Under the pieces are notes generated by a model. That model was not told where the DNA came from, ran no database searches, and saw nothing but the letters and a program-made list of their open reading frames with translations. Position numbers and translations under genes: made by a program. A DNA stretch of 64,000 nucleotides from an uncultured Erysipelotrichaceae bacterium (GTDB taxonomy: Bacteria; Bacillota_I; Bacilli_A; RFN20; CAG-826), in the NCBI GenBank assembly GCA_902800025.1, contig CADCDA010000006.1, positions 1-64,000 of the forward strand, given 5' to 3'. Below are positions 15,007 through 24,336 of this stretch, in pieces. Numbering within the stretch: the first letter of the stretch is position 1; each line of letters starts with the position of its first letter.

Positions 15007-15297
15007 ATGAAAAGAAATTTATTAAAAGGTTTAAGCGAAGAACAAGTCGCCAAAATTAAAGCTTGTAAGAATAACGAAGAATTATTAGCATTAGCGAAAA
15101 AAGAAGGCGTTGAATTAACTGATGAACAATTAGCTGCGGTTACTGGTGGATGTGGAACTTACACAGTTAGGTGCCCAAAATGTGGCAGTAACATCATCGT
15201 TGAAGATTGCGTAGGACCAAAAGATTATTACTGCAATAACTGCGGGCATGAATTCAATGACAACCTTTGGGAAGATTTTAAAAATCTTGTTAGTTAA
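15007..15297 (+). CDS. Nif11-type precursor peptide 11 with zinc-ribbon-like core
   Basis: 96 residues from ATG 15007. Leader MKRNLLKGLSEEQ to LAAVTGG. Core CGTYTVRCPKCGSNIIVEDC with a lone Cys between knuckles, then YYCNNCGHEF and a 14-residue tail NDNLWEDFKNLVS that may be a short amphipathic helix; no other precursor has such a tail. Confidence 0.84.
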   Translation: MKRNLLKGLSEEQVAKIKACKNNEELLALAKKEGVELTDEQLAAVTGGCGTYTVRCPKCGSNIIVEDCVGPKDYYCNNCGHEFNDNLWEDFKNLVS

Positions 15298-15302
15298 TAA
15301 AT

Positions 15303-15340
15303 CGTTGTCCAAATAAAAGACGTTTAAACGACTTTATCTT
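15303..15340 (+). repeat. Degraded fragment resembling repeat E
   Basis: TTGTCCAAATAAAAG and AAACGACTTTATCTTA recall the TTGTCCAAAAG and AAACGACTTATCC parts of E1, E4 and E5. Too short to be sure. Confidence 0.25.
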
Positions 15341-15341
15341 A

Positions 15342-15375
15342 TGTGACACATTTGTGACAACTAGTGTGATAACAT
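15342..15375 (+). promoter_or_regulatory. TGTGRCA direct-repeat promoter, copy i
   Basis: TGTGACACATTTGTGACA followed by GTGTGATAACAT. Precedes precursor 12. Confidence 0.77.
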
Positions 15376-15401
15376 AAAATCAACAAAGGAGAACTTTGAA
15401 T

Positions 15402-15689
15402 ATGAGAGAAGAATTATTAAAAGGTTTAACTGAAGAACAAATTGCTAAATTAAACGCGTGTAAGAGTCAAGAAGAGATACTTAAACTCGCCAAAGAAGAA
15501 GGTATTGAACTTAGCGGAGAACAACTAGAAGCTGTCAATGGCGGATGTGGAAAAAGCAAAGAATGGTATGAAATTGATGAGATGCAATGTCCTGAATGCT
15601 TGAATAGACACTGCATGGAAAAAGTATCAGAAGCATGGTATAGATGCAAGTATTGCAACAAAATTACAGTTAATAAAAATCTTGAATAG
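15402..15689 (+). CDS. Nif11-type precursor peptide 12 with divergent zinc-ribbon-like core
   Basis: 95 residues from ATG 15402. Leader MREELLKGLTEEQ to LEAVNGG. Core CGKSKEWYEIDEMQCPECLN, a lone Cys in HCMEK, then RCKYCNKITVNKNLE. The Gly that normally follows the CxxC knuckles is lost in both, and the closing Trp is absent, so this core is the most divergent of the full-length set. Confidence 0.82.
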   Translation: MREELLKGLTEEQIAKLNACKSQEEILKLAKEEGIELSGEQLEAVNGGCGKSKEWYEIDEMQCPECLNRHCMEKVSEAWYRCKYCNKITVNKNLE

Positions 15690-15703
15690 TTTATAATAAG
15701 TAT

Positions 15704-15729
15704 AGCTGGGTATTAAACCCAGCTTTTTG
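15704..15729 (+). terminator. Terminator after precursor 12
   Basis: AGCTGGG, loop TATTAAA, CCCAGCT, TTTTGT. Confidence 0.78.
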
Positions 15730-15755
15730 TTTGGATTTATTCGTCATAGATGTAG

Positions 15756-15790
15756 TGTGGCACTTTTGTGACAGCACGTGTGTACAATAT
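15756..15790 (+). promoter_or_regulatory. TGTGRCA direct-repeat promoter, copy j
   Basis: TGTGGCACTTTTGTGACA followed by TGTGTACAATAT; here the -10 is TACAAT. It drives an exported protein rather than a precursor. Confidence 0.75.
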
Positions 15791-15818
15791 ATGCGACTTA
15801 TTGAAGGAGAACATTATT

Positions 15819-16475
15819 ATGACGAAGAAAATAATAACATTATTATCTGTTGCATCAGTTACTGCTGTAACACTAATTGGATTAACTGCCATTAACTTAA
15901 GAGAGCCAAATATTTCTTTTGTTTCTTATGCAGAACCAAAGAGTCTTCTTTTTGATTCTGCTTTGGCTAGCACATACATGAGGGGCGGCAATGTTTACGA
16001 CAAAAAAACCATTCCAGCAGACGAAGATCATAGTGATATAAAAATTATGTGTCTAGGTGTGAAATCTTATGGCGGTGGACAATTCTGTTATACTGGAGAA
16101 AATCAAATAGGGAAGACATTAACGATTATAGTTGGAGTTAATAATTTGCAATCTGCCTCATTTACCTTTAAAAGCAATTATGCAAATGTTATCGATCCAA
16201 ATGAAATAGGCTTTAATGCGATTGCAAAATTTCATGGTGAAAAATTTGATTTTACTTACCCAGATTCATCTTCTTGGTCTCCTGTTATATTTTCACATGA
16301 GTTTGAGAGTAGCGACGTTGAACGCAATGTCAATAAGACTCTTACATGGAACAAAACAACAGAAGTTGGTGTTGCTAGATATATTCAGTTTAAGTTTACA
16401 CTTGTCAGCGATACTCGATCCTCCGAATATGTTCCGTTGAATTTGGTCAGTTTCACTCTTACTTGGTCGTGCTAA
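15819..16475 (+). CDS. Exported protein of unknown function inside the precursor array
   Basis: 218 residues from ATG 15819 (GAAGGAG 10 nt upstream; earlier in-frame codons lie inside the promoter). Signal peptide at residues 4-23 (KIITLLSVASVTAVTLIGLT), no lipobox, then a beta-rich domain (IGKTLTIIVGVNNLQSASFT, ARYIQFKFTLVSDT, VPLNLVSFTLTWSC) reminiscent of beta-sandwich carbohydrate-binding folds and of the N-terminal part of the 643-aa exported protein. It shares their promoter motif. It could be a partner or receptor of the peptides; this is inference only. Confidence 0.6.
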   Translation: MTKKIITLLSVASVTAVTLIGLTAINLREPNISFVSYAEPKSLLFDSALASTYMRGGNVYDKKTIPADEDHSDIKIMCLGVKSYGGGQFCYTGENQIGKTLTIIVGVNNLQSASFTFKSNYANVIDPNEIGFNAIAKFHGEKFDFTYPDSSSWSPVIFSHEFESSDVERNVNKTLTWNKTTEVGVARYIQFKFTLVSDTRSSEYVPLNLVSFTLTWSC

Positions 16476-16535
16476 TTAGTGTTAAACCACACATAGATAA
16501 AGCCAAAATAACTTATTCATTTTATAATTGTTAAC

Positions 16536-17489
16536 ATGAAAGTAAAGAAAGTTTGCGCATTAATCGCCACTTCAATCGCGGCAACTTTTGCTGCGTCTTG
16601 TAATCAAACAACTTCTAAAAAGAACATCTATGTCGCGTGGAGCAATAAACAAGATAGCTATAGCTTTATTTCCACCATTAAGACGATTGAAGCAATCGGA
16701 TGTAACCCTGTTGTTTTAGATATGGTTCGTTCCACTGATTTATCTTATAAAGAAGATAACACATTAATTGATGCGGTTGATGAACACGGCATCCTTCTTT
16801 CTAACTTAGCTAAAGAAGTAAAGGCCAATGTTTGGACGCATTCTAATGTTGAAGAAATCGCTAAAGATGTCGACTGCATTATTTTCCCAGGCGGATCAGA
16901 TATCTGCCCAACCTTATGGAAAGATGAAGGGGAGTGGCACGGTATTGAAGGAGATACAGATTATTCTGCGGAAAGAGACGTATCAGATTATTTACTCATG
17001 TCATATTGTTTAGAAAAAGATATTCCGATGTTTGCTATATGTCGTGGAATGCAAATGCTATCTGTTGTATCTGGGGCTAGCATGATTAACGACATCCCAA
17101 CTTATTTTGCTTCATTAGGGAAAGATGATAATGAAACGCATCGAGACAGCGATAAAAAAGTTTTTGCGGCTCATGATGTTCAAATAACAGATACATCATC
17201 TTTGTTATATGAAATAACAAATACAGGAACACTTAAAAATGTTCCTTCTTGGCATCACCAAGGTGTTTTATCGATTAGTGGCACTAAGTTAGCTATTACC
17301 GCTGAAACAATTACTGATGGGGTAAGAATTATTGAAGGAGTGGAAAGAAAAGACCTTTCTTTCTGCTTGGGAGTGCAATTTCATCCAGAAGTCGCAGTTA
17401 GGAAGATTATTGAAAAAGAAGCAGATGCTTCTAATTATATGGACTTAGAGTCTGCTTCATCATTTTTTAAAGCGCTTATCAAAAAATAG
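16536..17489 (+). CDS. Lipoprotein of the peptidase C26 / class I glutamine amidotransferase-like family
   Basis: 317 residues. Signal peptide with lipobox AASC (Cys at about 22), so the protein is lipid-anchored outside the membrane. The GATase-like domain shows IIFPGGSDICP near 110, nucleophile Cys in MFAICRGMQML near 168, a WHHQG segment, and catalytic His-Glu in VQFHPEVA near 288. The family includes PuuD-type gamma-glutamyl-GABA hydrolases; an exported lipoprotein form is uncommon. Substrate unknown. TATAAT ends about 8 bases before ATG 16536 and no Shine-Dalgarno is seen, so the mRNA is probably leaderless. Lies between two regulon promoters but has its own. Confidence 0.8.
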   Translation: MKVKKVCALIATSIAATFAASCNQTTSKKNIYVAWSNKQDSYSFISTIKTIEAIGCNPVVLDMVRSTDLSYKEDNTLIDAVDEHGILLSNLAKEVKANVWTHSNVEEIAKDVDCIIFPGGSDICPTLWKDEGEWHGIEGDTDYSAERDVSDYLLMSYCLEKDIPMFAICRGMQMLSVVSGASMINDIPTYFASLGKDDNETHRDSDKKVFAAHDVQITDTSSLLYEITNTGTLKNVPSWHHQGVLSISGTKLAITAETITDGVRIIEGVERKDLSFCLGVQFHPEVAVRKIIEKEADASNYMDLESASSFFKALIKK

Positions 17490-17491
17490 CG

Positions 17492-17526
17492 TGTGACACC
17501 TTTGTGACAACCAATATGTTAAGTTA
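17492..17526 (+). promoter_or_regulatory. TGTGRCA direct-repeat promoter, copy k
   Basis: TGTGACACCTTTGTGACA followed by TATGTTAAGTTAT. Starts just after the stop of the C26 lipoprotein gene. Precedes precursor 13. Confidence 0.73.
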
Positions 17527-17550
17527 TGATTAGTAGATGAGAACTTAAAT

Positions 17551-17829
17551 ATGAAAGAAGAATTATTAAAAGGATTAAGCGAAGAGCAAATCGCTAAAGC
17601 GAAAGCTTGTAAAAATCAAGAAGAATTATTAGCGTTAGCCAAAGCTGAAGGTGTTCAACTTAACGATGAGCAACTTGCCGCTGTTAGTGGTGGTGGTTTA
17701 TGTATGAGCACCCCAACCTTTACTTGCCCAAAATGTGGGTCCACAAACGTTTCTGCTTATAACCAAACTGGTCCAGCAATAGTCTGGTTTTGTACTTGTA
17801 AAGATTGCAAACACAAGTGGACAGTTTGA
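17551..17829 (+). CDS. Nif11-type precursor peptide 13 with zinc-ribbon-like core
   Basis: 92 residues, TGA stop. Leader MKEELLKGLSEEQ with one change (KAKACKNQEE), ending LAAVSGG. Core GLCMSTPTFTCPKCGSTNV, then WFCTCKDCKHKWTV. Close relative of precursors 9 and 14 (STPTFTCPKCGS). Separated from the main array by the two exported-protein genes. Confidence 0.84.
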   Translation: MKEELLKGLSEEQIAKAKACKNQEELLALAKAEGVQLNDEQLAAVSGGGLCMSTPTFTCPKCGSTNVSAYNQTGPAIVWFCTCKDCKHKWTV

Positions 17830-17911
17830 TTAAAGAATTTTCTTTAATTGGTCAAAGACGGTTTAAAGTTGTACGGGAATATCTTCACATGAAAAACTAG
17901 GTGAAATGTAT

Positions 17912-18001
17912 ATGGCTGCTGATCGAGTAGTATACGATGACGTCGCTGAGTTTATGAATGATGTTAGCGAACAAGTTGTTCCACCGAGCATTTATCAATA
18001 A
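17912..18001 (+). CDS. Very short ORF or C-terminal remnant, 29 aa
   Basis: ATG 17912 follows AGGTGA by 6 nt and encodes MAADRVVYDDVAEFMNDVSE and a short end PPSIYQ. The frame is open further upstream to about 17866 without a start. It looks like the C-terminal scrap of a larger lost protein; translation as a micro-protein is possible. A terminator follows closely. Confidence 0.3.
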   Translation: MAADRVVYDDVAEFMNDVSEQVVPPSIYQ

Positions 18002-18009
18002 AAATTTAT

Positions 18010-18035
18010 AAGGCCTAATCAAGGCCTTTTCTTTT
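18010..18035 (+). terminator. Terminator
   Basis: AAGGCCT, loop AATC, AAGGCCTT, then TTCTTTT. Confidence 0.7.
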
Positions 18036-18066
18036 ATCGAATATGATTGGTATATATAATATTTGT

Positions 18067-18615
18067 ATGAATGAAAAAGAAAGGCTAATCACTGATCGCC
18101 TTATACTACGTAAATTTAAAAGAGAAGATGCTGAACCGATGTATAGAAATTGGGGTAGTGACCCCGAAGTTGCTAAGTACACTCTTTGGACTGCTCATGA
18201 AAGTGTTGAAGTAACAAAAAAACTCGTCGATATGTGGCTAGAAGAATATGAAGATCCAAAAACGGCTCGTTTTGTTATTACCTTGAAAGGTAGTGATGAA
18301 CCAATAGGGTCAATCGATATTGTAAATATTAAAGATAATGTTCCAGAAATCGGTTATTGTCTAACTAGAAAATATTGGAATAAGGGCATTATGACTGAAG
18401 CGTGTAAAGCGTTTATTAATTATCTATTTGAATTAGGCTATTCAAAGATTCTCATAAGAGCGGACGTTAGAAACACCGGAAGCAATAGAGTTATTGAAAA
18501 ATGTGGGTTTGTTTTCACTCATAAGGAAATGATTGAATGCCGTTCAGAAGCTAGTCCAGAATCCGCCGAAGTCAACTGGTACGAATTGCAAAATAATTTG
18601 TTATATTCTCGATAA
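18067..18615 (+). CDS. GNAT acetyltransferase, RimJ/RimL type
   Basis: 182 residues from ATG 18067. LITDRLILRKFKREDAEPMY is the family N-terminus, followed by EIGYCLTRKYWNKGIMTEAC (acetyl-CoA loop) and RADVRNTGSNRVIEKCGFVF. Members acetylate ribosomal proteins or small molecules; the substrate is unknown. TATAAT at 18055-18060 ends six bases before the ATG, so the mRNA is leaderless; an in-frame ATG at 18043 lies upstream of the -10 and is rejected. Monocistronic with a terminator at 18682. Confidence 0.85.
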   Translation: MNEKERLITDRLILRKFKREDAEPMYRNWGSDPEVAKYTLWTAHESVEVTKKLVDMWLEEYEDPKTARFVITLKGSDEPIGSIDIVNIKDNVPEIGYCLTRKYWNKGIMTEACKAFINYLFELGYSKILIRADVRNTGSNRVIEKCGFVFTHKEMIECRSEASPESAEVNWYELQNNLLYSR

Positions 18616-18681
18616 AGACGACCAATCATTTATTGACCAAATATGTTCGTTTAGTTCTAAGGAATTATTAAAATAATTCAT

Positions 18682-18719
18682 AAAGCCTCTAAGCAAATAA
18701 ATGCAATAGGGGCTTTTTA
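18682..18719 (+). terminator. Terminator after the GNAT gene
   Basis: AAAGCCTCT and AGGGGCTTT form a stem with a loop of about 19 nt, followed by TT. Confidence 0.6.
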
Positions 18720-18821
18720 CTTATCCTTCATATCTTCAAATGCTTTTATTTATAAATTATTTTTGCAATAATAATTATATAAAAGTCGACATTTAAATAT
18801 ATTTTGTTTCATCATTGTTTT

Positions 18822-21362
18822 ATGAAAAAGATTTGGATTGTTATTGTCAATATCTTAATCATGGCCTCCATGGTGGCTTTCGTTTTCGTTTATTCAAACA
18901 TTGAAAATAAGCGAACAATTAATAGACAAATAGACCACTTCCAAAGCGGAACAGTAACAATGGAACAAGTCACTGAAAACTATTTAGAAGGTGAACAACG
19001 TATATGTGATGTTTGGGCTAATTATATCAATAGTGAAGATATGACCATACAAGAAGCCACGTCTTTTATTCACATTTCTCATGTTTTATCGTATGCTTCA
19101 GCGCATCTTATTTATAAAGACACTCTAACTGGACTATCTACTAGAGAAAGCATTATTCATCCTGGTGATTATAATGTCTCTTATTCAAGTATTGGACTAT
19201 TTGGTGATATGAGTTGGATTGATTCAAATATTGGAGAATCAATTAATATTTCTCATGCCTACACTAATCCAATAAACGGAGAACAATCTATTGCTTTCTG
19301 TAATTTTATTACACTTAGCGATTCTGGTAATCCAAGAGATGCGATTTTACTACGTGTCTTACCTGTATCAGAACTAATGAGAAAATGGGTCTTTCATAAA
19401 GAATTTGAAAAAGCCGAACTTTCAATCATCGATATGAATGGTGATTACATCATTCAAGGTTACTCGTATGAAAACTCTAACTTCTTTGAGTTCTATAGAA
19501 CTTATAATTCGACTAGTCCTGCTTCATATCAAGAATTAATTAAGACAATTACCACATCAGAAACGGCCGGAACTTTCATGATGAATAACTCAAATCGCGA
19601 AAGCTGTATTTTATCGTACACTCCTTTTGGTGCGGGTGGTGGATGGATATTTTTAAGTATGATGCCTGAAAAGTATTTGAATGTTAATACAGAAAACTGG
19701 CTATTAATTGGAGTGGTTTCTGGTGGTTTAGTGGCCTTATTTATCTTTGACCTTATTGTCATGCTTTATTTCAATAAGAGACTTCAAATTTCTGCAGAAG
19801 AAGCTGATGTCGCTAACAGAGCGAAAACCAAGTTCTTATCAACGATGTCTCATGATATTCGTACCCCAATGAATGCGATTATTGGTTTAACGACAATTTC
19901 AGAAAAGAATATTGATGATAAGAAGTCTGTTAAAGAAAATCTCCATAAGATAGAACTTGCTAGTAATCACTTATTGACTTTGATTAACGATATTTTAGAT
20001 ATATCTAAAGTTGAAAGTGGAAAACTTAACTTAGTGCCACAAACTTTCTCTCTTGTTGAGATGGTTGAAAACTTAATGAATATTTCTCAACCGATGATCA
20101 AAGAGAAAAATATCGATTTCAATTTCCGCGTTAGTAAGGTTGAAAAAGAATACTTATATGCGGATGTTTTAAGATTAAATCAAATTTATATCAACATTCT
20201 TTCTAACGCGGTTAAGTATACTGAACCTGGCGGCAAAGTCAGTGTTGATTTGATTGAAGAAAATAGTCAAAAACCTAACTGTGTTAGATTGACATATATC
20301 GTCTCTGATACTGGTATTGGAATGACTCCAGAATTTATGGCCAATATGTATCAAGCGTTCTCTAGACAAACAGATAGTCGTGTTAATAGTATCCAAGGAA
20401 CAGGACTTGGTTTAGCAATCACCAAACAAATGGTGGACCTTATGGAAGGTACGATTGATTGCCAAAGTGAACCAGGAAAAGGAACGACCTTTAAAGTCGT
20501 GTTAGATATTCCAGTTGCAGAAAAGCAATTAGAAGAAATGAAATTTGATAAACCAATCGATGTTTTAATCGCTGATGACGATGAAGTGCTTTTAAATACT
20601 GCAGTCGACACGATGAACTCGCTTGGATTAAATGTTGATATTGCTAGAAGTGGTGAAGAGGCTCTTAAAAAGAGCAAGAATAGACATAACGAAGGCAAAG
20701 ATTATCAAATCGTTATTGTCGACTTGAAGATGCCTGATATCGATGGAATTGAAACAATTAAACGAATTCATAAAGAAATTGACTCTAACACTCCTGCGTT
20801 ACTCATTTCAGCTTATGATTATTCTGATGTTGAAAAGAGTGCGAAAGACGCGGGTGCTAGTGGATTCTTAAGTAAACCTTTATTCCGTTCAACCTTATAT
20901 AATAAGATTAATGAAATCTTAGGAACTGATACGAAAGTTATTGAACAAGAAAATGATAATTCTGATTTACAAGGTATCAATATTCTTGTTACTGAAGATA
21001 ACGATATTAACTGGGAAATTATCTCTACTTTATTAGAGATGTATGGCATTACTTCAGAGCGTGCTGAAAACGGACGCGTCTGTTTAGATAAGATGAAAGA
21101 AGTTGAAAAAGATAAGTATTTACTTATCTTTATGGATATTCAAATGCCAGAAATGAATGGCTTAGATGCGACTAGAGCAATTCGTAAATTAGATGATCCA
21201 TATGCATCAAATATTCCAATTATCGCGATGACTTCTGACGCGTTCTCTGAGAATGTTGCAGAGTGTTTAAACGCCGGAATGAACGGACATATTGCTAAAC
21301 CAATTGATATTAAACTTGTGCTTAAAGAAATTCGTAGAGTTAAGGAGGAATCCAAAAAATGA
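18822..21362 (+). CDS. Hybrid sensor histidine kinase with two receiver domains
   Basis: 846 residues from ATG 18822. Membrane helix at about 4-24, an extracytoplasmic sensor of about 265 residues, second helix at about 293-315 ([20 protein letters not shown]), HisKA with [18 protein letters not shown] (phospho-accepting His 344), HATPase_c with [19 protein letters not shown] and GTGLGLAI, receiver 1 with Asp 634 in [13 protein letters not shown], receiver 2 with Asp 772 in [13 protein letters not shown]. The stop overlaps the next start by ATGA, so it is coupled to a solute-binding lipoprotein; downstream lie a REC-EAL protein and an HPt, giving a complete phosphorelay. No DNA-binding output is seen in the unit. 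Confidence 0.92.
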   Translation: MKKIWIVIVNILIMASMVAFVFVYSNIENKRTINRQIDHFQSGTVTMEQVTENYLEGEQRICDVWANYINSEDMTIQEATSFIHISHVLSYASAHLIYKDTLTGLSTRESIIHPGDYNVSYSSIGLFGDMSWIDSNIGESINISHAYTNPINGEQSIAFCNFITLSDSGNPRDAILLRVLPVSELMRKWVFHKEFEKAELSIIDMNGDYIIQGYSYENSNFFEFYRTYNSTSPASYQELIKTITTSETAGTFMMNNSNRESCILSYTPFGAGGGWIFLSMMPEKYLNVNTENWLLIGVVSGGLVALFIFDLIVMLYFNKRLQISAEEADVANRAKTKFLSTMSHDIRTPMNAIIGLTTISEKNIDDKKSVKENLHKIELASNHLLTLINDILDISKVESGKLNLVPQTFSLVEMVENLMNISQPMIKEKNIDFNFRVSKVEKEYLYADVLRLNQIYINILSNAVKYTEPGGKVSVDLIEENSQKPNCVRLTYIVSDTGIGMTPEFMANMYQAFSRQTDSRVNSIQGTGLGLAITKQMVDLMEGTIDCQSEPGKGTTFKVVLDIPVAEKQLEEMKFDKPIDVLIADDDEVLLNTAVDTMNSLGLNVDIARSGEEALKKSKNRHNEGKDYQIVIVDLKMPDIDGIETIKRIHKEIDSNTPALLISAYDYSDVEKSAKDAGASGFLSKPLFRSTLYNKINEILGTDTKVIEQENDNSDLQGINILVTEDNDINWEIISTLLEMYGITSERAENGRVCLDKMKEVEKDKYLLIFMDIQMPEMNGLDATRAIRKLDDPYASNIPIIAMTSDAFSENVAECLNAGMNGHIAKPIDIKLVLKEIRRVKEESKK

Positions 21363-22636
21363 AAAAAATAATGTGCACATTAATGACTGTCTTTTCAGTC
21401 GCCTTATTAGCATCTTGCAATAAGGGGGGTGGAGGAAGCAGCGATGAATTTGCTCCTTCCATGGACGCTGACACTCATTGCTCAATTAGAATAGTGGGAG
21501 ACTATGATAACTTCCCTGAATTGATGAATCGATTTAAAGAATTTAATGCTTACTATCCAAATGTTCAGCTAAACTATCAAAAAATCAGCGGCAATTATAA
21601 GGAAATGATTGCGACAGTTCTAGAAGGAAATGACAAGCCAAATATCTTCTTTTCATCGACTTGGATGTTAGAAGATGAAGCTTATGCTTCAATCGTTAAT
21701 CATATGGAAGATTTATCTGATTCTTCTCTGAAGATTAATTTAAGTTGTATTCGTCAAGGACTCATTAAAAGTGTTAATAACTTAATGGTGCCTCTATTTG
21801 GTAGATCCTATGGAATGCTTGTAAATAATGATTTATTTGAAAAAGAGGGACTTGAAGTTCCAACAACTTGGAATGAATTATTGAGTGTTTGTAGTGCTTT
21901 CCGTGAAAAAGGATATACAAGTCCATTAATGGGATATAGTAAAAAAGAAGATAACTGCGGTTTGATGACGACAATTGCCTATCCTGCTGCGATTGCTTCT
22001 ATAGCGAATAGTCCAGACGCGATTGAACTCGCTAATAAGCCAGATTCACGTGCAGGTGAATATATGCGTGCAGCGTTTAACGCAGTCGATCAACTCAAGA
22101 AAAATAACTGCTTTAATCTTACAGAATGTGATTCAATAGACGATAACTATAACTTAGTTATTATGCGCTTCTTTGAAGGAGATGTTCCAATGATGGTTTG
22201 TGCAGATGACACTCCTTCAGGAACTAGAAAGCGTGAAGAAAGATCACAAGCATTTATTGATCATCCATTCTCCTATTCATATAACCCAATTCCTTTAACT
22301 GATAAGGGTGGATATTTCATCGATACTCCTTCAAAACTTTTATCAGTTAATAAGTATTGCGAAAATTTAGATATGACTAATGAATTTATGAGATTCTTAG
22401 TCACTAATAAAGCACTTAACGCGATGGCGTATGAAAAGAACTTGCTTTCATCAACAAAAGAAATTTCTTTTGAATCCATTTACGCTCCATTTGGAGATGT
22501 TACTCCTGAATATACTTATTCTCCAGAGGGACTTGGAATCACAGGAACAGTTAAAGCTCAAATTAGAAAATTAGCGTTTAAAGTCGCTACTGGAGCTATG
22601 ACGGTTGATGAAGCTGTTGCAGCGTATGGAGAATAA
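21359..22636 (+). CDS. Extracellular solute-binding lipoprotein of the sensory operon
   Basis: 425 residues. Signal peptide with lipobox LASC (Cys at 20), then a Gly/Ser-rich linker ([10 protein letters not shown]). Family 1 ABC solute-binding features: [71 protein letters not shown]. There is no permease or ATPase gene next to it; instead it overlaps the hybrid kinase by 4 bases and is followed 11 bases later by the REC-EAL gene, so it most likely presents a ligand to the kinase sensor rather than feeding a transporter. AAGGAGG precedes ATG 21359. Confidence 0.85.
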   Translation: MKKIMCTLMTVFSVALLASCNKGGGGSSDEFAPSMDADTHCSIRIVGDYDNFPELMNRFKEFNAYYPNVQLNYQKISGNYKEMIATVLEGNDKPNIFFSSTWMLEDEAYASIVNHMEDLSDSSLKINLSCIRQGLIKSVNNLMVPLFGRSYGMLVNNDLFEKEGLEVPTTWNELLSVCSAFREKGYTSPLMGYSKKEDNCGLMTTIAYPAAIASIANSPDAIELANKPDSRAGEYMRAAFNAVDQLKKNNCFNLTECDSIDDNYNLVIMRFFEGDVPMMVCADDTPSGTRKREERSQAFIDHPFSYSYNPIPLTDKGGYFIDTPSKLLSVNKYCENLDMTNEFMRFLVTNKALNAMAYEKNLLSSTKEISFESIYAPFGDVTPEYTYSPEGLGITGTVKAQIRKLAFKVATGAMTVDEAVAAYGE

Positions 22637-22647
22637 GGAATATAAAA

Positions 22648-24336
22648 ATGGCGAATTCTAAATCTAGTAATTTCTCAGTTAAAAGAACAGTTTTAGTCGT
22701 TGATGATGAAGAGATCAATTTAGAGATCATGTCTACCATCTTAGAGGATTCTTTTAACGTCCTTAAAGCGAGCGATGGGAAAGAAGCTATTGATATTCTT
22801 CTTAAAGAAGAACAAAAGATTGATATTGTTCTTTTGGATATCTTTATGCCGATGGATGGAAGAGATGTACTAAGAGTTAGACAAGAAAACAAAAAGCTAA
22901 AAAGAATCCCATTTATTGTTTGTACAAGCGATAAAAATATCGAAGAAGAGTGTTTCCATTTAGGGGTTAATGATTTCATTAAAAAACCATATGAAAACCC
23001 AGATATCATCGTCGCTCGAATTAAAAGAATGATTGAACTATACGAAGATAGATCAATCTTAAAAGAAGTTGAAAGAGATAAGCTCACAAACTTATATAAC
23101 ATTGAATTCTTCAAAAAATATGCGAAGCAATTCGATGATAGTTTCCCTAACTTACCTAAAGATATGCTAGCGATATCTATTAATCGATTTAGATTAATAA
23201 CCGAATTATATGGTAGGGAACTCGCTGATAAGCTTTTAATCGTCGTATCTAATTTATTAGGGCAATGTATTCTTAATCGTAATGGATTACTTGGAAAAGA
23301 CACCGGTAGTACTTTTTTGATTTATTGTGAACACCAAGACGATTATAGTGAACTACCAGGCGTATTAACAAGATCCTTAAAAGAAGTTTCTGGAGATATC
23401 AATGTCACTTTTATGATTGGTGTTTATCCAAATGTCGACCCTTCTATCGATAAAGATATCGTTGTTGAAAGAACAAAAGCGACTGCAGATACAATTAGTA
23501 ACGACTTCACTAAAGTGGTCGCGATTTATAATCAAGAGAATCAAGAAAAGACTCTTCATAGAGAAGAATTGATTGACGCTTTTACTCAGGCTTTAGAAGA
23601 AGAACAATTTAAATTATATTTCCAACCAAAATATCAAATTCAATGTGATAAACCATTTATTTCTAGTGCGGAAGTATTAATCAGGTGGATTAGTCCAAAG
23701 TTTGGCTTTGTTTCCCCTGGCGAATTCATTAATCTATTCGAAACAAATGGATTAATCGGTAAGCTTGATGCTTACATTATGAAAAAGTCCGCAGAATATA
23801 TGCGTTCATGGAAAGAGAAATATGGTTTAGAAGTGCCGTTATCTATTAACTTATCTAGAGTAGATATCTATCGTCCAAATTTAGTGGAAGAAATTATTGG
23901 CTACGTTGACTCTAATGACGTCTCTAGGGACAAATACTATATTGAGATTACTGAATCCGCTTTTGTGGAAGATAGTGAGTCTGTAGTCCCAATCATTGAA
24001 AAGATCAAAGAAAACGGCTTTAAAATTGAAATTGATGATTTTGGTAGTGGATATTCTTCTTTCAACTCTCTAGCGGATCTTCCTTTTGATGTTTTAAAGA
24101 TTGATATGGGATTTATCCGTGCGATGGATAGAAATCCAAAAGTTAAAGGAATCATTAAGATGATTATTAACTTAGCAAAAGCGATGGATGCGATTACGGT
24201 CGCTGAAGGGGTTGAAACTAAAGAACAATACGAATTCTTAAAAGAAAGTGGCTGCGATGTTATTCAAGGTTATTATTTCTCTAAGCCATTACCATTAAAT
24301 GAATTCGAAGAATTAATCACTAAGGAGATGAAATAG
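22648..24336 (+). CDS. Response regulator with degenerate GGDEF and EAL domains
   Basis: 562 residues. Receiver at about 13-130 (VLVVDDEEINLEIMSTIL, phospho-Asp in IDIVLLDIFMPMDGRD). GGDEF-like domain at about 145-300 starts DKLTNLYNIEFFKKY but the signature is GKDTGSTFL, so cyclase activity is not expected. EAL domain at about 310-560 keeps EVLIRW, INLSRVD, YIEITESAF, IDDFGSGYSSF, DVLKIDMGFI, AEGVET and IQGYYFSKPL, all key metal and c-di-GMP contacts, so it should be an active c-di-GMP phosphodiesterase controlled by phosphorylation. The HPt gene follows directly. Confidence 0.9.
   Translation: MANSKSSNFSVKRTVLVVDDEEINLEIMSTILEDSFNVLKASDGKEAIDILLKEEQKIDIVLLDIFMPMDGRDVLRVRQENKKLKRIPFIVCTSDKNIEEECFHLGVNDFIKKPYENPDIIVARIKRMIELYEDRSILKEVERDKLTNLYNIEFFKKYAKQFDDSFPNLPKDMLAISINRFRLITELYGRELADKLLIVVSNLLGQCILNRNGLLGKDTGSTFLIYCEHQDDYSELPGVLTRSLKEVSGDINVTFMIGVYPNVDPSIDKDIVVERTKATADTISNDFTKVVAIYNQENQEKTLHREELIDAFTQALEEEQFKLYFQPKYQIQCDKPFISSAEVLIRWISPKFGFVSPGEFINLFETNGLIGKLDAYIMKKSAEYMRSWKEKYGLEVPLSINLSRVDIYRPNLVEEIIGYVDSNDVSRDKYYIEITESAFVEDSESVVPIIEKIKENGFKIEIDDFGSGYSSFNSLADLPFDVLKIDMGFIRAMDRNPKVKGIIKMIINLAKAMDAITVAEGVETKEQYEFLKESGCDVIQGYYFSKPLPLNEFEELITKEMK

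Noticed and set aside
17827-17829. TGA read as tryptophan (Mycoplasma-type code)
   Set aside because: TGA ends several well-defined genes and Trp is always TGG, so the standard bacterial code applies.
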